Below the pieces are notes generated by a model, which worked only from the letters and a program-made list of their open reading frames with translations, was not told where the DNA came from and ran no database searches. Source: Aureispira sp964445645 (GTDB taxonomy: Bacteria > Bacteroidota > Bacteroidia > Chitinophagales > Saprospiraceae). Taken from it: a stretch of 64,000 nt of DNA. Of the stretch, positions 35,143 to 45,800 are shown in pieces. A program made the translations under genes and the position numbers. Within the stretch, counting starts at the first letter, position 1; each line of letters starts with the position of its first letter. The stretch spans positions 78,761 to 142,760 of the forward strand of contig CAYULH010000002.1 of NCBI GenBank assembly GCA_964445645.1, given 5' to 3'.

Positions 35143-36026
35143 GGATTGATGCCCAATACGTATTTTTTGACTACTTCAATCATTGGGGCAGACTCCGCTC
35201 CCATAAACCCTTCAATATCCTGATCGGTGATTTTTTGGGCATAGGCTTCGGTCAAATCCTTGGAAATGGGCAAATACGACCAGTGCCATTTTTCTTCTTG
35301 ATAACCATAAGGGCGGTCGGGGCCCATTTCGGAATACACTTGGCAGAAGCCAAATTGAGGAGCATTGGCGACCAGCCATTCATACTCTTGGAGTCCTTGC
35401 CCTTGTGCAAAATAATCGGGTTCTAGGCTATTGATGTCAATATCTGTCCCCCAGTGGTGGCGAGAAGTGCTGGGCATAGAACTCCAGCGCAAAATTTTGG
35501 TGGCCCGGCCTTTGGGGTCTTTGACGGTGCTGGATAAGAGTTGGCCGTCTACTTTGCGCTTGCCTGTCCATTTGGCCTCCCAGATTGATTTTTGCACATC
35601 AAAGGGACGTGTAGCCGATAAAATCAGCAAACGGATCCCATCTTCCTTGGCGGCAGCGTGCATTTTCTTGAAGCTCTCTAGTGCCTCTTGGCGCATATAC
35701 ATTTCCTTCTTGGCATAAGGGCTAGGGATTTTGGCAAAACGTTCGTCTTTGGCAGGGTCAAATTTGCCCATTAGGTATTTTTTGCTGATTTTTTGCATAA
35801 TGGCTTGACGTTTTTCGGGCGAGAGGCTATCGGGGAGTTCTAGCTCGGCTTCTAAGCTTGCCAGCATAGCAGAATCGGGTGCTTGGTGCAATAAAGCCGT
35901 TTGTGCTTCCTTTTGTGGGCTGTTAGCGGCTGTTTCTGGTGCTTGGTGCTGTGGTGCTTGTTGGTCACAGGCCAAGAATGCAACACTTAGTGTCAATACA
36001 ATTAAAAGTAGCTTTGGGGTTATCAT
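35130..36026 (-). CDS. M15-family D-alanyl-D-alanine carboxypeptidase, lipoprotein
   Basis: A 298-residue lipoprotein. MITPKLLLIVLTLSVAFLAC gives a lipobox cysteine at residue 20; the Met ten codons upstream is less likely. The C-terminal domain is VanY/M15-type: zinc ligands in SRHHWGTDIDI (H-x6-D pattern) and EKWHWSYLP (general base Glu and the third His). It should trim D-Ala from peptidoglycan stem peptides at the inner face of the outer membrane. A Q/A/P-rich linker follows the lipid anchor. The last codons lie inside the tandem-repeat hairpin. Confidence 0.9.
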   Translation of the reverse strand: MITPKLLLIVLTLSVAFLACDQQAPQHQAPETAANSPQKEAQTALLHQAPDSAMLASLEAELELPDSLSPEKRQAIMQKISKKYLMGKFDPAKDERFAKIPSPYAKKEMYMRQEALESFKKMHAAAKEDGIRLLILSATRPFDVQKSIWEAKWTGKRKVDGQLLSSTVKDPKGRATKILRWSSMPSTSRHHWGTDIDINSLEPDYFAQGQGLQEYEWLVANAPQFGFCQVYSEMGPDRPYGYQEEKWHWSYLPISKDLTEAYAQKITDQDIEGFMGAESAPMIEVVKKYVLGINPACL

Positions 36027-36076
36027 ACGGATAATAATTTTTAAGACTTGTACCAATCCAATCAGAATGCAAGGAT

Positions 36077-37900
36077 TTAGCTGCTAATTTTTAAACTTTT
36101 CTTGATGAGTTCTCCATCACAACTAATTTCCATCAAGTAATAGCCTGCTTCTAGATGTCGAATATTTAAGGGCAGATTAAGCAGCCCTTTTTGGCCGTCA
36201 AACTCTCGTACAAATACTCGTCTACGTTTGGTATCAAACAATTCTAACACCACCTTGCTAGAGGTTTTGAGTGTAATGGGAACCTGAAGTTGTCCCATAC
36301 TTGTATTGGCCTGAATGGTTTCTAATTTGTCACTACCTAGCGTACGAACCTCTAAAAACTCTTGAGCTATTTCCTGTCCTGCCCTATCAATGGCAACAAT
36401 TCGATAATAATATTTGCCTCCTCGTTTGTAATTCTTATCAATATAAGTATAATTCTGCTGCTTGTTGGCAGAAGCCCCAGCTCCACGAACAATATCCAAG
36501 GTCTTCCAAATAATTTTATTGCTCGAAACTTGGATTTTGTATTTGACACGCTCTATTTCATAAATGCTTTGCCATTTCAATTCAACCGTATTATTGAGGT
36601 ATTGGATATTGCTATTAACCAATTCCATGAGAATTTGAGGCCGTTTGGGAATGAATTTATCTTTCTTTCTATTAAAAATAGTAATAGAATTCTGTTGCTC
36701 AATCTGCCACAAGTCTATATTGGTAGGCATATAAAAACGGGTAGCATCGGTCAGGCTTCCCACCTCGTTAACATTTTCTGTTTTAATGGTACGCACTTCT
36801 ATTTTGCTCAAATCTACAAAGAACCACTTTACTTGATTGAACGAACCACTGGCTCTAGTCCAACGTTTGTTATCATCAGCAGCTCTTAGCGGCGCACCCC
36901 AGCCGCCTTCCCCTACAAAAACTGTCCCTGCTACATCTCGCACAAAGCCCTCATCATAACCCGGTTCACGGCGGTCATTGCTCACTCGGATAGGCCAAGT
37001 AATTTTGGACATGTGCGAATCACACTCCAAGACCAAATCCATTCCATACTTAAAAAACAAAGGCCCCCAATGCAAACGCATGTATTCTTGTTCGTGCTTG
37101 CGCGAATTGTGTGGGCGAATGGGATGATGGTATTGCGCCATGCGCCACCCTATATTCTGGCTCAGGCTCAAATCCTGCTCCAACCAAGCAATTTGAGCGC
37201 TACTAGACGATTGCATACTATTGAGCGTATAAATTCGGAGCAATCCTCGGGCAAAGGTCAATCCATAATAAACCATTGGATGGGACACATCAAACATATC
37301 AACAATAGAAGCATCGGAACGCTCATGATTGCCACGAGCGGGCACCAAAGCCGTCATTCTGCCATCGGGTGCAATGGTCAATTGCCAATCATCCAGCCAC
37401 TCTTGCCATTCACGGCTGCTGTCGCCACCTGTCATATCGCCTGCAAACAGGACAAAATGAGGCCGACAACGAGCCACCATTTTATTGGCGTTTTGGCGTG
37501 CGATCTTATGGTTGCGTGAATCGCCCCCTCCAATAATCGACAAACGACTGTCGTATTCATCGGGCAGGGTCTTGAACGAAAAGCGTTTGCTGCTGCCTTC
37601 GGTGTCTTTTATAACAAAGTAATAAACGGTATTGGGGCGCAGCTTGCTCAGACGTGCAAAATGGTTGTGCATGTCTTTGGCGTGAATGGTGCGATCGGGA
37701 TAAGCTTTGTAGGGATAGTTGTTGTCATTGGCTGCTGTTCCATAATAAACAACAGGATTGCTTCCTGAAACTTGCTCCCAACCAATAGTGATGGTGGTAG
37801 AAGGTTCGTCGCGAATCATACAGCGATACCGAGCGGTAAGTGCCCAAGCATCGGCAGTGGTGAGGAATAAGAGCAGCAATAAACAAGCTAAAGTTTTCAC
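36077..37900 (-). CDS. Purple-acid-phosphatase-like metallophosphoesterase with T9SS C-terminal tail
   Basis: A 607-residue secreted phosphoesterase. Signal peptide to about residue 20 (LLLLLFLTTADAWA), then a fibronectin-like PAP N-terminal domain (TITIGWEQVSGSNPVVYYG) and the metallophosphatase core with GGGDSRNH, LFAGDMTGGDS, PARGNHERSD, QYHHPIRPH and ECDSHMSK as metal and substrate motifs. Residues ~430-525 form another FnIII-like region, and the last ~80 residues (QLQVPITLKTSSKVVLELFD to LKISS) are a type A Por-secretion tail for export by the type IX system and surface attachment. Monocistronic. Confidence 0.9.
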   Translation of the reverse strand: MKTLACLLLLLFLTTADAWALTARYRCMIRDEPSTTITIGWEQVSGSNPVVYYGTAANDNNYPYKAYPDRTIHAKDMHNHFARLSKLRPNTVYYFVIKDTEGSSKRFSFKTLPDEYDSRLSIIGGGDSRNHKIARQNANKMVARCRPHFVLFAGDMTGGDSSREWQEWLDDWQLTIAPDGRMTALVPARGNHERSDASIVDMFDVSHPMVYYGLTFARGLLRIYTLNSMQSSSSAQIAWLEQDLSLSQNIGWRMAQYHHPIRPHNSRKHEQEYMRLHWGPLFFKYGMDLVLECDSHMSKITWPIRVSNDRREPGYDEGFVRDVAGTVFVGEGGWGAPLRAADDNKRWTRASGSFNQVKWFFVDLSKIEVRTIKTENVNEVGSLTDATRFYMPTNIDLWQIEQQNSITIFNRKKDKFIPKRPQILMELVNSNIQYLNNTVELKWQSIYEIERVKYKIQVSSNKIIWKTLDIVRGAGASANKQQNYTYIDKNYKRGGKYYYRIVAIDRAGQEIAQEFLEVRTLGSDKLETIQANTSMGQLQVPITLKTSSKVVLELFDTKRRRVFVREFDGQKGLLNLPLNIRHLEAGYYLMEISCDGELIKKSLKISS

Positions 37901-38121
37901 AAAAAAAAGATTAAAGTAGTATCACAAATAAACAAGGGGTAAGGATTGGTAGACCAGTCATGTAAACTTGTTTTCATTGTCATAACAAACCAAAGTGCTT
38001 TATTACTTTAGTTGCCCCAAACAATGCCAAGTTCACCTACAAGCTTATAAAGATAGTTTCTAAAAAAATGATTCAGCAAATTAGAACACAAAAACCACCT
38101 AAAATGTGGTAATTTTTACCA

Positions 38122-38158
38122 AAAAAGCTCAACTCCTTTGAAAGAAGTTGAGCTTTTT
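38122..38158 (-). terminator. Rho-independent terminator of the bacilliredoxin gene
   Basis: Stem AAAAAGCTCAACT / AGTTGAGCTTTTT (13 bp, 38122-38134 with 38146-38158) with an 11-base loop, 20 bases beyond the stop on the minus strand; T-run provided by the arm itself. Confidence 0.8.
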
Positions 38159-38178
38159 GTACCAAACTGTAATAAATT

Positions 38179-38592
38179 TTAACAGAATTTGTCAAAAGCC
38201 ATTTTTAGGTTGGCTGCAATGGCATCTGCTGTATTGCCCTCAATGTGGTGACGCTCTAAGAAGTGTACCAATTTTCCTTCCTTGAACAAAGCAATAGAAG
38301 GAGAAGAGGGCGGATAAGGCAACATATATTGACGTGCTTTGTCTACGGCTTCTCTATCTACTCCTGCAAAAACAGTTACCATATTGGTAGGTAGTTTTTC
38401 GTTTTGAGCAGCCATTTTTACACCGGGGCGACAGTTGCCTGCTGCACAGCCGCATACAGAGTTTACTACTACTAGAGTAGTTCCCTCTTTTTGGTCGAGA
38501 ATAGCACTTACGTCATCTGCTGATTTAAGTCCGTTGAACCCATAGTCGGTTAGATCTTTTTCCATGGGTTGTGTTAGATGTTCTGGATACAT
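38179..38592 (-). CDS. Bacilliredoxin (BrxA/BrxB, YphP/YqiW family)
   Basis: A 137-residue thioredoxin-fold protein. The defining CGC redox motif is at residues 47-49 in VVNSVCGCAAGNCRPG; the rest (VFAGVDREAVDKAR, SPSIALFKEGKLVHFLERHHIEG) follows the family closely. In firmicutes such proteins remove bacillithiol from mixed disulfides; in Bacteroidota the family is common and matches their bacillithiol biosynthesis. Monocistronic. Confidence 0.95.
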   Translation of the reverse strand: MYPEHLTQPMEKDLTDYGFNGLKSADDVSAILDQKEGTTLVVVNSVCGCAAGNCRPGVKMAAQNEKLPTNMVTVFAGVDREAVDKARQYMLPYPPSSPSIALFKEGKLVHFLERHHIEGNTADAIAANLKMAFDKFC

Positions 38593-39018
38593 AATATTTT
38601 TTTTGAAAAACGATTTTAATAGAGTTCTGTTGCCGCTCAGGTACTTGTGTCATAAAACTACCGTTAACAACTCATTATTTAGCAACCACTTCAATAATAC
38701 AATTTTATTTTTTACCTTGTATTAACAATTCTATGCTGAATTACCAATGTTGTACCTTGTTTGCCCCACAAAGACAAAGATATAAGATTTGGCGCAGCTC
38801 TTAAATAATTGTTGCAATACTAAAGATTTTTTCACCAAAAGTCAACCATCGGAATCCACATAAGTAATAAACAAAGATAGTGCTTATTTTGCGTCTTTGG
38901 CATTTTCATTTTGTCATCTATCTGCCACTTCTACCAAAAGTTGGCCTTAGGCAACGTATTTAGGCATAACAAACTTATGGCCTTTTGGTTGTAACTCCTA
39001 CATTACAACATTCATCTC
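38593..39018. other. 426-base divergent intergenic region
   Basis: No gene or clear structure seen. It must hold the promoters for the bacilliredoxin gene (minus) and for the cytochrome-associated cluster (plus). Confidence 0.5.
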
Positions 39019-39375
39019 ATGAAGCGTTCTCACCTCATTACCAGCTTTTTAATTGCTGGTTTTATTTATTTTTTATCGTCTTGTACAGCAGACAAACTGG
39101 GTATTGAGCCTCAAGGCTTGCAATGCGACCAAACAACCATTACTTACGAGGGCCATGTCAGAAACATACTCAATACACAATGTAACACGTCAGGTTGTCA
39201 TGACGGAAATGTAATGCAGCCCTTCCTAGATTATAGTAGTATGGATCAAACTCGTAGAGAGCGTATTTATACCCGTACTTGTGTAACCAAAGATATGCCA
39301 CCTTCAGGTGGGCTGTTGCGTCAGCAAATTGACACCATCCGTTGTTGGCAAGAGCAAGGTTATTTAGAAAACTAA
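39019..39375 (+). CDS. Small haem-binding-like lipoprotein
   Basis: A 118-residue lipoprotein: signal MKRSHLITSFLIAGFIYFLSSC with lipobox cysteine 22. The mature part contains ILNTQCNTSGCHDG, a C-x4-C-H motif reminiscent of Planctomycete-type/DUF1587-like cytochrome c domains, and later DMPPSGGLL, where the Met could be a distal haem ligand, and IRCWQEQGY. Whether it carries covalent haem is uncertain because the spacing is not the standard C-x2-C-H. Leads a cluster with a beta-barrel protein and two dihaem cytochromes. Confidence 0.85.
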   Translation: MKRSHLITSFLIAGFIYFLSSCTADKLGIEPQGLQCDQTTITYEGHVRNILNTQCNTSGCHDGNVMQPFLDYSSMDQTRRERIYTRTCVTKDMPPSGGLLRQQIDTIRCWQEQGYLEN

Positions 39376-39457
39376 TCTTAATTTTTAGTGGGTTTCTTTG
39401 CCTCCACTCTATCCTCCTCTATTTCATTTATACGCTCAATTCTATATCATAATCTCT

Positions 39458-40369
39458 ATGAAAACAATTTGTTTAATTCAAAAGGTTCTTTTTTTTACTG
39501 TCCTGTTCAATTTTATCAGTCTTAATACACAAGCACAAGACAAACCGGCCAAGGAATACGTCTTTCAAACGTTTAAAGACACGCGTGTTATCAATAGTTA
39601 TTCGGTAGAAACCTTACAAAAAAGAGTGCTCGATTTCCGAATTTCGCACCGTTTTGGCGATTTCTTCAATCAATGGCAATTTAATAATGCTTGGGCTGAT
39701 TTTATTGGTTTGGAAAATGCGGCTGATATTGGTATTGGTGTGGAGTATGGTGTTACCAACAATCTAACCTTAGGGTTTCACCGTACCAAGGGAGCTTCTG
39801 CTTTGCGTTCTTTGTTGCACGGTCTGGTCAAGTATAAAGTTTTATCACAAACAAAAGACAATAAGATGCCTCTTACGCTTACTGCTGCGGGCACTGCCAG
39901 TATTTCCACCGCTCCTCCTTCTGCTGATGTTACCTCTGTAGCCTCGTTTCCAGGGGGCATTGCCCATCGTATGTGGTATACGGCTCAATTGTTGGTAGGT
40001 CGCAAATTTGGCGATCGTTTCTCTTTGCAACTGTCTCCTACCTTTGTTTGGCGCAATTTGGTAGATGCCAATGATAATAATTATGTGTTTAGCACAGGGG
40101 TTTCTGCTCGTATACAATTGAGTAAAGTATTGGGTATTTTGGTCGATGCTACCATCCCATTTGACAACTTACGTTTAAATGCAAGTAATGGTTATTATAT
40201 TCCTGTAGGCATAGGTTTTGAATTTGATACAGGGGGCCACGTTTTCCAAATCAACTTAACGAATGCTCGTGGTATTGAGCCAGCCGACTATATTCCAAAT
40301 ACGACTAGCAATTGGGGAGATGGACAGTTTAGAATTGGTTTTACCATTTCTAGAGCGTTTAGAATGTAA
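39458..40369 (+). CDS. DUF5777-family beta-barrel protein
   Basis: A 303-residue exported protein; start at ATG 39458 giving the signal MKTICLIQKVLFFTVLFNFI ending near NTQAQ. The mature part is a sequence of amphipathic strands typical of an outer-membrane barrel: IGIGVEYGVTNNLTLGFHRT, FSLQLSPTFVWRN and the final strand GQFRIGFTISRAFRM ending in aromatic/Met. DUF5777 barrels recur in Bacteroidota next to c-type cytochrome genes and may form their outer-membrane partner; the role is unproved. Confidence 0.87.
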   Translation: MKTICLIQKVLFFTVLFNFISLNTQAQDKPAKEYVFQTFKDTRVINSYSVETLQKRVLDFRISHRFGDFFNQWQFNNAWADFIGLENAADIGIGVEYGVTNNLTLGFHRTKGASALRSLLHGLVKYKVLSQTKDNKMPLTLTAAGTASISTAPPSADVTSVASFPGGIAHRMWYTAQLLVGRKFGDRFSLQLSPTFVWRNLVDANDNNYVFSTGVSARIQLSKVLGILVDATIPFDNLRLNASNGYYIPVGIGFEFDTGGHVFQINLTNARGIEPADYIPNTTSNWGDGQFRIGFTISRAFRM

Positions 40370-40384
40370 GCCATTTTGAAGTAT

Positions 40385-40460
40385 TGAAGTTGTTTAAGAA
40401 TAGCCTAATGTCGCTAATGGAGGCTAATTATCAACGCTATTCCATTTTTAAACAACTTCA
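40385..40460. repeat. Inverted repeat GAAGTTGTTTAA type, copy 1
   Basis: Arms TGAAGTTGTTTAA (40385-40397) and TTAAACAACTTCA (40448-40460), 50-base interior that itself is imperfectly paired. Lies between the barrel gene and the cytochrome gene. The same arm sequence forms another inverted repeat at 48438-48508. Confidence 0.7.
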
Positions 40461-40497
40461 TTGAAAGGAAATTATTTAGCATCTAACATTGAACTAC

Positions 40498-41580
40498 ATG
40501 TTTCACAGATATAAAATTGGCATTCTATTGGGATGCTTATTAACAGGAATTATCATTGCAAGTTTTACCTTGCGCCCTAGCGATCAGCCTCGTTATTATC
40601 TCTCAGATGATGATAGTCTTTGGAGTGTCTATGACAAATTGGGCAAAATTCGCTTTAATGCAGTTAATACCTCTATCAAAGGTGTTTCTGTAGAGCGTGG
40701 GCGTGATTTGATTCTGAATGGCTCTTGCGAAAAAGCCGATGGAAAAGGCCGCACCAAGGAAGTGAGTCCTTATTTTAAGTGTACGGCTTGTCACAACATT
40801 GAGAAAGAATTTAGCGATTTATCTAATGTAAGCTCCGAAAAACGATTGGAGTATGCCATTGCCAATGATTTGCCGTTTTTGCAAGGAAGCTCTTTTTATG
40901 GGCTAATCAATCGCAAAACATTTTACAATGATGATTACCAGAAAAAGTATGGTCATGTACCAATTATCAAGGCATCTAATACAGATATTCGAAAAGCCAT
41001 ACAGCTCTGTGCTACCCAATGTGCTCAAGGCCGTTGGTTGGAGGATTTTGAGGTAGAGTCTATCTTGGCTTATTACACAACATTGGGATTAAAGGTCAAG
41101 GATCTCAATCTGACCAAGGAGGAACAAGCTACTGTAGAAACGGCTATGAATAACAAAGAAAATCAGCAAGAGGCCATTCATTTGCTAGAAGGCAAGTATC
41201 TGGAAAAAAGCCCCGCTCACTTTGTGCATCAAGCCAAACATTATGAGGCATTGGATGCCAATGCCTTAAAAGATGTAGCACGTTACAAAAATGGACAAGC
41301 TATTTATGAGCGTAGTTGTTTGCACTGCCACCAAGCCGAGCGTTATTCTTTCTTTAGTATGAATGATGGTAAAATGACGTTTGCCAACTTGCTTAGTCGT
41401 ACCAAGTCTAATGGCAAAACCTCGCTTTATGAAATTACACGCCACGGCACTTGGCCATTAGCTGGCAGCCGTGCTTATATGCCCCTTTATCCAATAGAAA
41501 AGTTATCAGAAACTCAGTTGGAAGATTTGAGAATATATATTGAAAATAGGGCTATGGGACAAGTATTAGCGGCCAAATAA
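40498..41580 (+). CDS. Dihaem c-type cytochrome (1)
   Basis: A 360-residue protein starting at ATG 40498 (MFHRYKIG); an in-frame TTG three codons upstream is less likely. Residues 7-24 form a signal peptide or membrane anchor. Two covalent haem sites: FKCTACHN (CTACH at 95-99) and SCLHCHQAE near residue 280. After the second site YMPLYPIEKL may supply the axial Met. Paralogous in order and motifs to the next gene. Likely a periplasmic electron carrier or thiosulfate/SoxA-like dihaem protein; substrate unknown. Confidence 0.88.
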   Translation: MFHRYKIGILLGCLLTGIIIASFTLRPSDQPRYYLSDDDSLWSVYDKLGKIRFNAVNTSIKGVSVERGRDLILNGSCEKADGKGRTKEVSPYFKCTACHNIEKEFSDLSNVSSEKRLEYAIANDLPFLQGSSFYGLINRKTFYNDDYQKKYGHVPIIKASNTDIRKAIQLCATQCAQGRWLEDFEVESILAYYTTLGLKVKDLNLTKEEQATVETAMNNKENQQEAIHLLEGKYLEKSPAHFVHQAKHYEALDANALKDVARYKNGQAIYERSCLHCHQAERYSFFSMNDGKMTFANLLSRTKSNGKTSLYEITRHGTWPLAGSRAYMPLYPIEKLSETQLEDLRIYIENRAMGQVLAAK

Positions 41581-41606
41581 AGATTTTGCAATTTTTTCTC
41601 TAACGT

Positions 41607-41652
41607 TACTCCGTGATTTTTGCTATTATGCTAAAAATCACGGAGTATTTAC
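41607..41652 (+). terminator. Hairpin between the two cytochrome genes
   Basis: Perfect 15-bp stem TACTCCGTGATTTTT / AAAAATCACGGAGTA (41607-41621 with 41633-41647), 11-base loop, followed by a T-rich stretch. It would separate transcription of the two paralogs or attenuate the second. Confidence 0.75.
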
Positions 41653-41664
41653 TTTAATACACAC

Positions 41665-42750
41665 ATGTCAAAAACAACGGGTATAATTTTATTGTTACTC
41701 ATTACACTGACACTACTTGCCCACCAAATTCATCAACCAACAGCACCCTTGGCCGAGATCACAGATCAGACCAAAGTATGGAGTGTCATGTCAGGCTTGG
41801 GCAAAGTAAATGTGAATGTCCTTTATAAAAATCCACAACACGATGCTATAAAGGGAGAACAATTGGTAACCAAAGGAATTACCCTAGATTTTCAAGGTAA
41901 AAAAACACCACGTACAAGTCCCAAACTAACCTGTATTGCTTGCCATACTGTAGAGAAAGAACATCCTATTTTTGGTACTATGGATCCTCAAAGTCGTTTG
42001 GAGCATGGGGATTCTACAGGTATTCCTTTTTTGCCCGGAGCACCGTTGTATGGCTTGGTCAATAGAGTAGCGTTTTTTACAGATGATTACCAACATACAT
42101 TCCAACACAGACATCAACAAGCACTCAAAGATGGTCATAGAAATATACGTCTAGCTATTCAGGCTTGTAACAAGGTGTATGCAAAAGGGCGCACCTTGGA
42201 CAACTGGGAAGTAGAATCTATTCTCGCTTACCTTTGGACATTGGAATTGCAAATGGGTGATCTCAAAGTGCCTGACACCATTGTTTCTATCATTGAACAA
42301 TCTATTTCTAGCAATATCAATGGCTCTAAGGCGGTAAACTTGATGCGCCGTTATTACCCCGAAGTATATCCTGCTACACTAGCTCCTCCTATTCCTTATA
42401 ACAAGCGTGCAGAGGTATCACCTGTTCTCAATAGTTATAAAAATGGAAAACGTATTTACAAACTGAGTTGTTTGCATTGCCATGCGAATAAGCGTTTTGC
42501 CAACCTAAAACTAGATCGGAGTCAGAAGACCTTAAAATTTCTGAAAAAACATTTTGATACAGATTCTAGGTATTCTATTTATGATGCGGTACGCTACAGC
42601 CCCGGTTCCAAAGCCAATCGTTCCAATATTCCTCATTATACGGCACAGCGCATGAGCGATCAACAAATCCAAGATTTGCGTTTCTATATAGCTCAACGTG
42701 CTCAAATGGGTCCAGAAGCAGATAAATACTATGAAAAACAAAGGCATTAG
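41665..42750 (+). CDS. Dihaem c-type cytochrome (2)
   Basis: A 361-residue paralog of the previous gene. N-terminal hydrophobic stretch GIILLLLITLTLLAHQ (signal or anchor). Haem motifs CIACH (90-94) and SCLHCHANK near residue 265. Shared landmarks with the first copy: VWSV at the start, FYGLV/PLYGLVNR near the middle, WEVESILAYLWTL, and a C-terminal LRFYI-Q-RAQ segment. The two are about 35-40% alike by eye, so the duplication is old. The gene ends before a strong terminator. Confidence 0.88.
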   Translation: MSKTTGIILLLLITLTLLAHQIHQPTAPLAEITDQTKVWSVMSGLGKVNVNVLYKNPQHDAIKGEQLVTKGITLDFQGKKTPRTSPKLTCIACHTVEKEHPIFGTMDPQSRLEHGDSTGIPFLPGAPLYGLVNRVAFFTDDYQHTFQHRHQQALKDGHRNIRLAIQACNKVYAKGRTLDNWEVESILAYLWTLELQMGDLKVPDTIVSIIEQSISSNINGSKAVNLMRRYYPEVYPATLAPPIPYNKRAEVSPVLNSYKNGKRIYKLSCLHCHANKRFANLKLDRSQKTLKFLKKHFDTDSRYSIYDAVRYSPGSKANRSNIPHYTAQRMSDQQIQDLRFYIAQRAQMGPEADKYYEKQRH

Positions 42751-42792
42751 TAAATAGCATACTTACAGCATTCTCAACTAAAAGAAAATATC

Positions 42793-42828
42793 AATACCTT
42801 CTCTGATAATTAGAGAGGGTATTTTTTG
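42793..42828 (+). terminator. Rho-independent terminator of the cytochrome cluster
   Basis: Stem AATACCTTCTCT / AGAGAGGGTATT (42793-42804 with 42812-42823; one G-T pair), 7-base loop, then TTTTG. It lies about 70 bases before the PKD gene start, so the two are separate units. Confidence 0.8.
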
Positions 42829-42897
42829 ATTACCGTCCAAACAGCAAGCAATATTAAACCTATTTACGTTCTAAGATTAGAACGTAAACAAAATCCG

Positions 42898-45800
42898 ATG
42901 CGAAATTTTCTACTCATATTTTTGCTGTGCTTGGCACAATTGGGGTGGGCACAACTGCAAGCCAACTTTGGTAGTGATGTACAAGAAGTATGTGTTCCTA
43001 GTTTGATTCAATTGTCTGATAGCTCAGTTTCGACCAATAGTACTATAGTACAATGGGAATGGACCAATAATGGGGTGGTGTTCTCTACACTTCCCAATCC
43101 TGCTCTTTTTCTAAATACTGGAGGGAGTTATGATATTTGTTTGCAGGTAGTAGATACTTTGGGCAATCGAGACACCCTTTGCCGTACAGGCTACCTCCTT
43201 GCCTTCAATCCCCCTACGGTTGCTTACACTATATTGCCAACAACAGGCTGTTCTCCTGTATTGGTTAATTTTAGCGATAGTACCCAATTGGGAGATGCCC
43301 CCATCCAACAATGGCGTTGGGATTTTGGAGATGGCACGCTTGATACCACCCAAAACAATCCGGCCCACCTCTACACCACTGCGGGAAATTTTGATGTTAC
43401 TTTAGTGGTCATAGATACCAATGGCTGCCAAGATGCCCAATTGCAAAGCAATGCTGTTACCATTTATCCTAGCGTTACCGCCAATATTGCCTTGAGTTCG
43501 TATCAGGCCCAATGTGGCCTACCTGCTACCATAGGTATGCAAGGCATTGGCAATAGTGCAGGTTTGAGTTACAATTGGGAGTTGGGAGATGGGTCGCTTG
43601 CTTCAGGTCAGAATATCAGCCATAGCTATACCAGTGCCGGTTGTTTTTCGCCTACGCTCACGGTGAGCAATGCTTGGTGTGCTGCTACAGCTACCATCCC
43701 CTCTTGTATTACGGTGTCCGATGCGCCTATTGCCGATTTTACCATTAGTGATAGCCTACATTGTGCGGTGCCTTTTAATGTACAATTTACCAACCAGAGT
43801 CTCCATGCTAGTAGGTATACTTGGGATTTTGGCGATTCTACTTTTAGTAATAATAATAATCCCAACCATACTTACACGAGCATTTCGGCCAATGATACCA
43901 TCACCTATTTGCGTGGACTCATTCCTGTGGTACTCACGGCTAGTAATACAGCAGGTTGCGAGGCCAGAGACACCCAGTACATTCGTGGCTCTTTACTAAC
44001 AGTAGGTATAGTACGAGGCAATTTGCCCTGTACTCCTGATACAGCTTTTTATACCGCTCTTATTCAAAATCCATCCTCTTATGTAACCCCCGTTTCTTAT
44101 CAATGGACATTAGATAATGCAGCCTCTATGACTAATGGTGCTGCTGCCGCAGCCTATTATCCCGATTCGGGGTTCTATAATGTTGCCTTGGTGGTAACAG
44201 ATGATTTGGGCTGTGTGGATAGTGCTGCCCTATTGGTTGATGTAGGGCTTACGCCTAACATTGATTCTATTACTACCGATACCAATTTTGTCTGTAGACT
44301 TACCAATATAGATTTTCAAGCTTATGGGTCTAATTTTGTCGATTATTGGGCTTGGAGTTTTAGTGATAACAGTTCGGGTTGGGGCATGAACTTCAGTCAT
44401 AATTTTCAAGATACAGGCTTTATTACCGGCCAAGTTTTAGCGAGTTTTAGGGGTTGTTTTGATACCATGACCTTAGATACCTACTATATTTACCCTCCTA
44501 TTGCGCTATTTTTCACTGAAGACTCTTGCAATTCCTTTACTATAAATTTTGTTGATCGATCTATTGGAGCACATCGTTGGTTTTGGGATTTTGGCGATCC
44601 TACCACTACTACAGATACCTCCAGTCTACAGAATCCGAGTTATACCTACCCTGCTGTAGATACTTATTTTGTCAAACTAACGGTTTATAATGATAGTACC
44701 AATTGTGTAGATACCTTTAGCAACCTTGTTGTAATCAGTAACCCTATAGCCGATTTTGATATTCCCGATTCGGTCTGCACCATTGCTGAAATCATTCCTA
44801 TCAACAACTCTAGCAATGCGGTTTCTTTTTCGTGGCAGGCCAATAGAGCCTCCCCTATTACCAGTGTGTTGCCCGAGCCAATCATACGATATGAGCAAGC
44901 TGGTATTTACCCCATTACACTCTCTGCTTTTTCTAATACAGGCTGTTTTGATACCTTGCAAAAGACGATTTATGTAGCAGGTATTGATACCAATATTACA
45001 CGAGCACCTATTCCTGCTTGTCGGCCTGCGGTGGTCAATTTTACAGATAGCTCACAGGGTATTTTGTCGCCTATTGTGGCTTGGCAATGGGGTAATGGCA
45101 CTACTGGCCCTAGCACTACCCAAGTCTATGCCTTTCCGGGCGAGCAGGGAATGCCCTTGCAAGTCACTAATGATTGGGGCTGTACCTTCAATTTGATAGA
45201 CAGCTTTCCAGTAGGTGGCCTGTTTGTCAATTATACCACCAATCGGGATATTTGCATAGGCAATATTAGCACCTTTACAGCCATTACCACCTCTCCTGCC
45301 AATAGAGATGCCTTTCCGCCTTTTACCTATATTTGGGATTTTGGAGATGGCCACCGAGATACCACTACCCAAATCACGATACAACACTTGTACAACAATG
45401 CCGGAATTTATGATGTTTGCCTAGATGTGCTGGACTCCATTGGTTGTATTACTACCCTCTGTAGAACCGACTGGGTAACAGTACATGACCCAACTGTGCT
45501 GTTTACGGCCGATACCTTTTTCTCCTCTTGCCCACCACTAGAAGTTAATTTTTCGGATTTGTCTGCCAGTGGCAGTACTTGGCGTTGGTCATTTGGAGAT
45601 GGCTCTATTTCTAGCCTCCAAAACCCCAGTCATATTTATTCTACCCCCGGCTTTTATGATGTGATTTTGGCCGTAGAAGCCTTTCCGGGTTGTGCTGCCA
45701 TTGACACCATTTTACAAATGATTCAGATTACAGGCCCTATAGGACAATTTAGTTCGCCCCCCTCTAGCCACTGTGCGCCTTTTGCCATAGAACTCCATGC

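Noticed and set aside
42826..42897. Upstream TTG extension of the PKD gene
   Set aside because: It would bury the signal peptide at 42898 and overlaps the cytochrome-cluster terminator.
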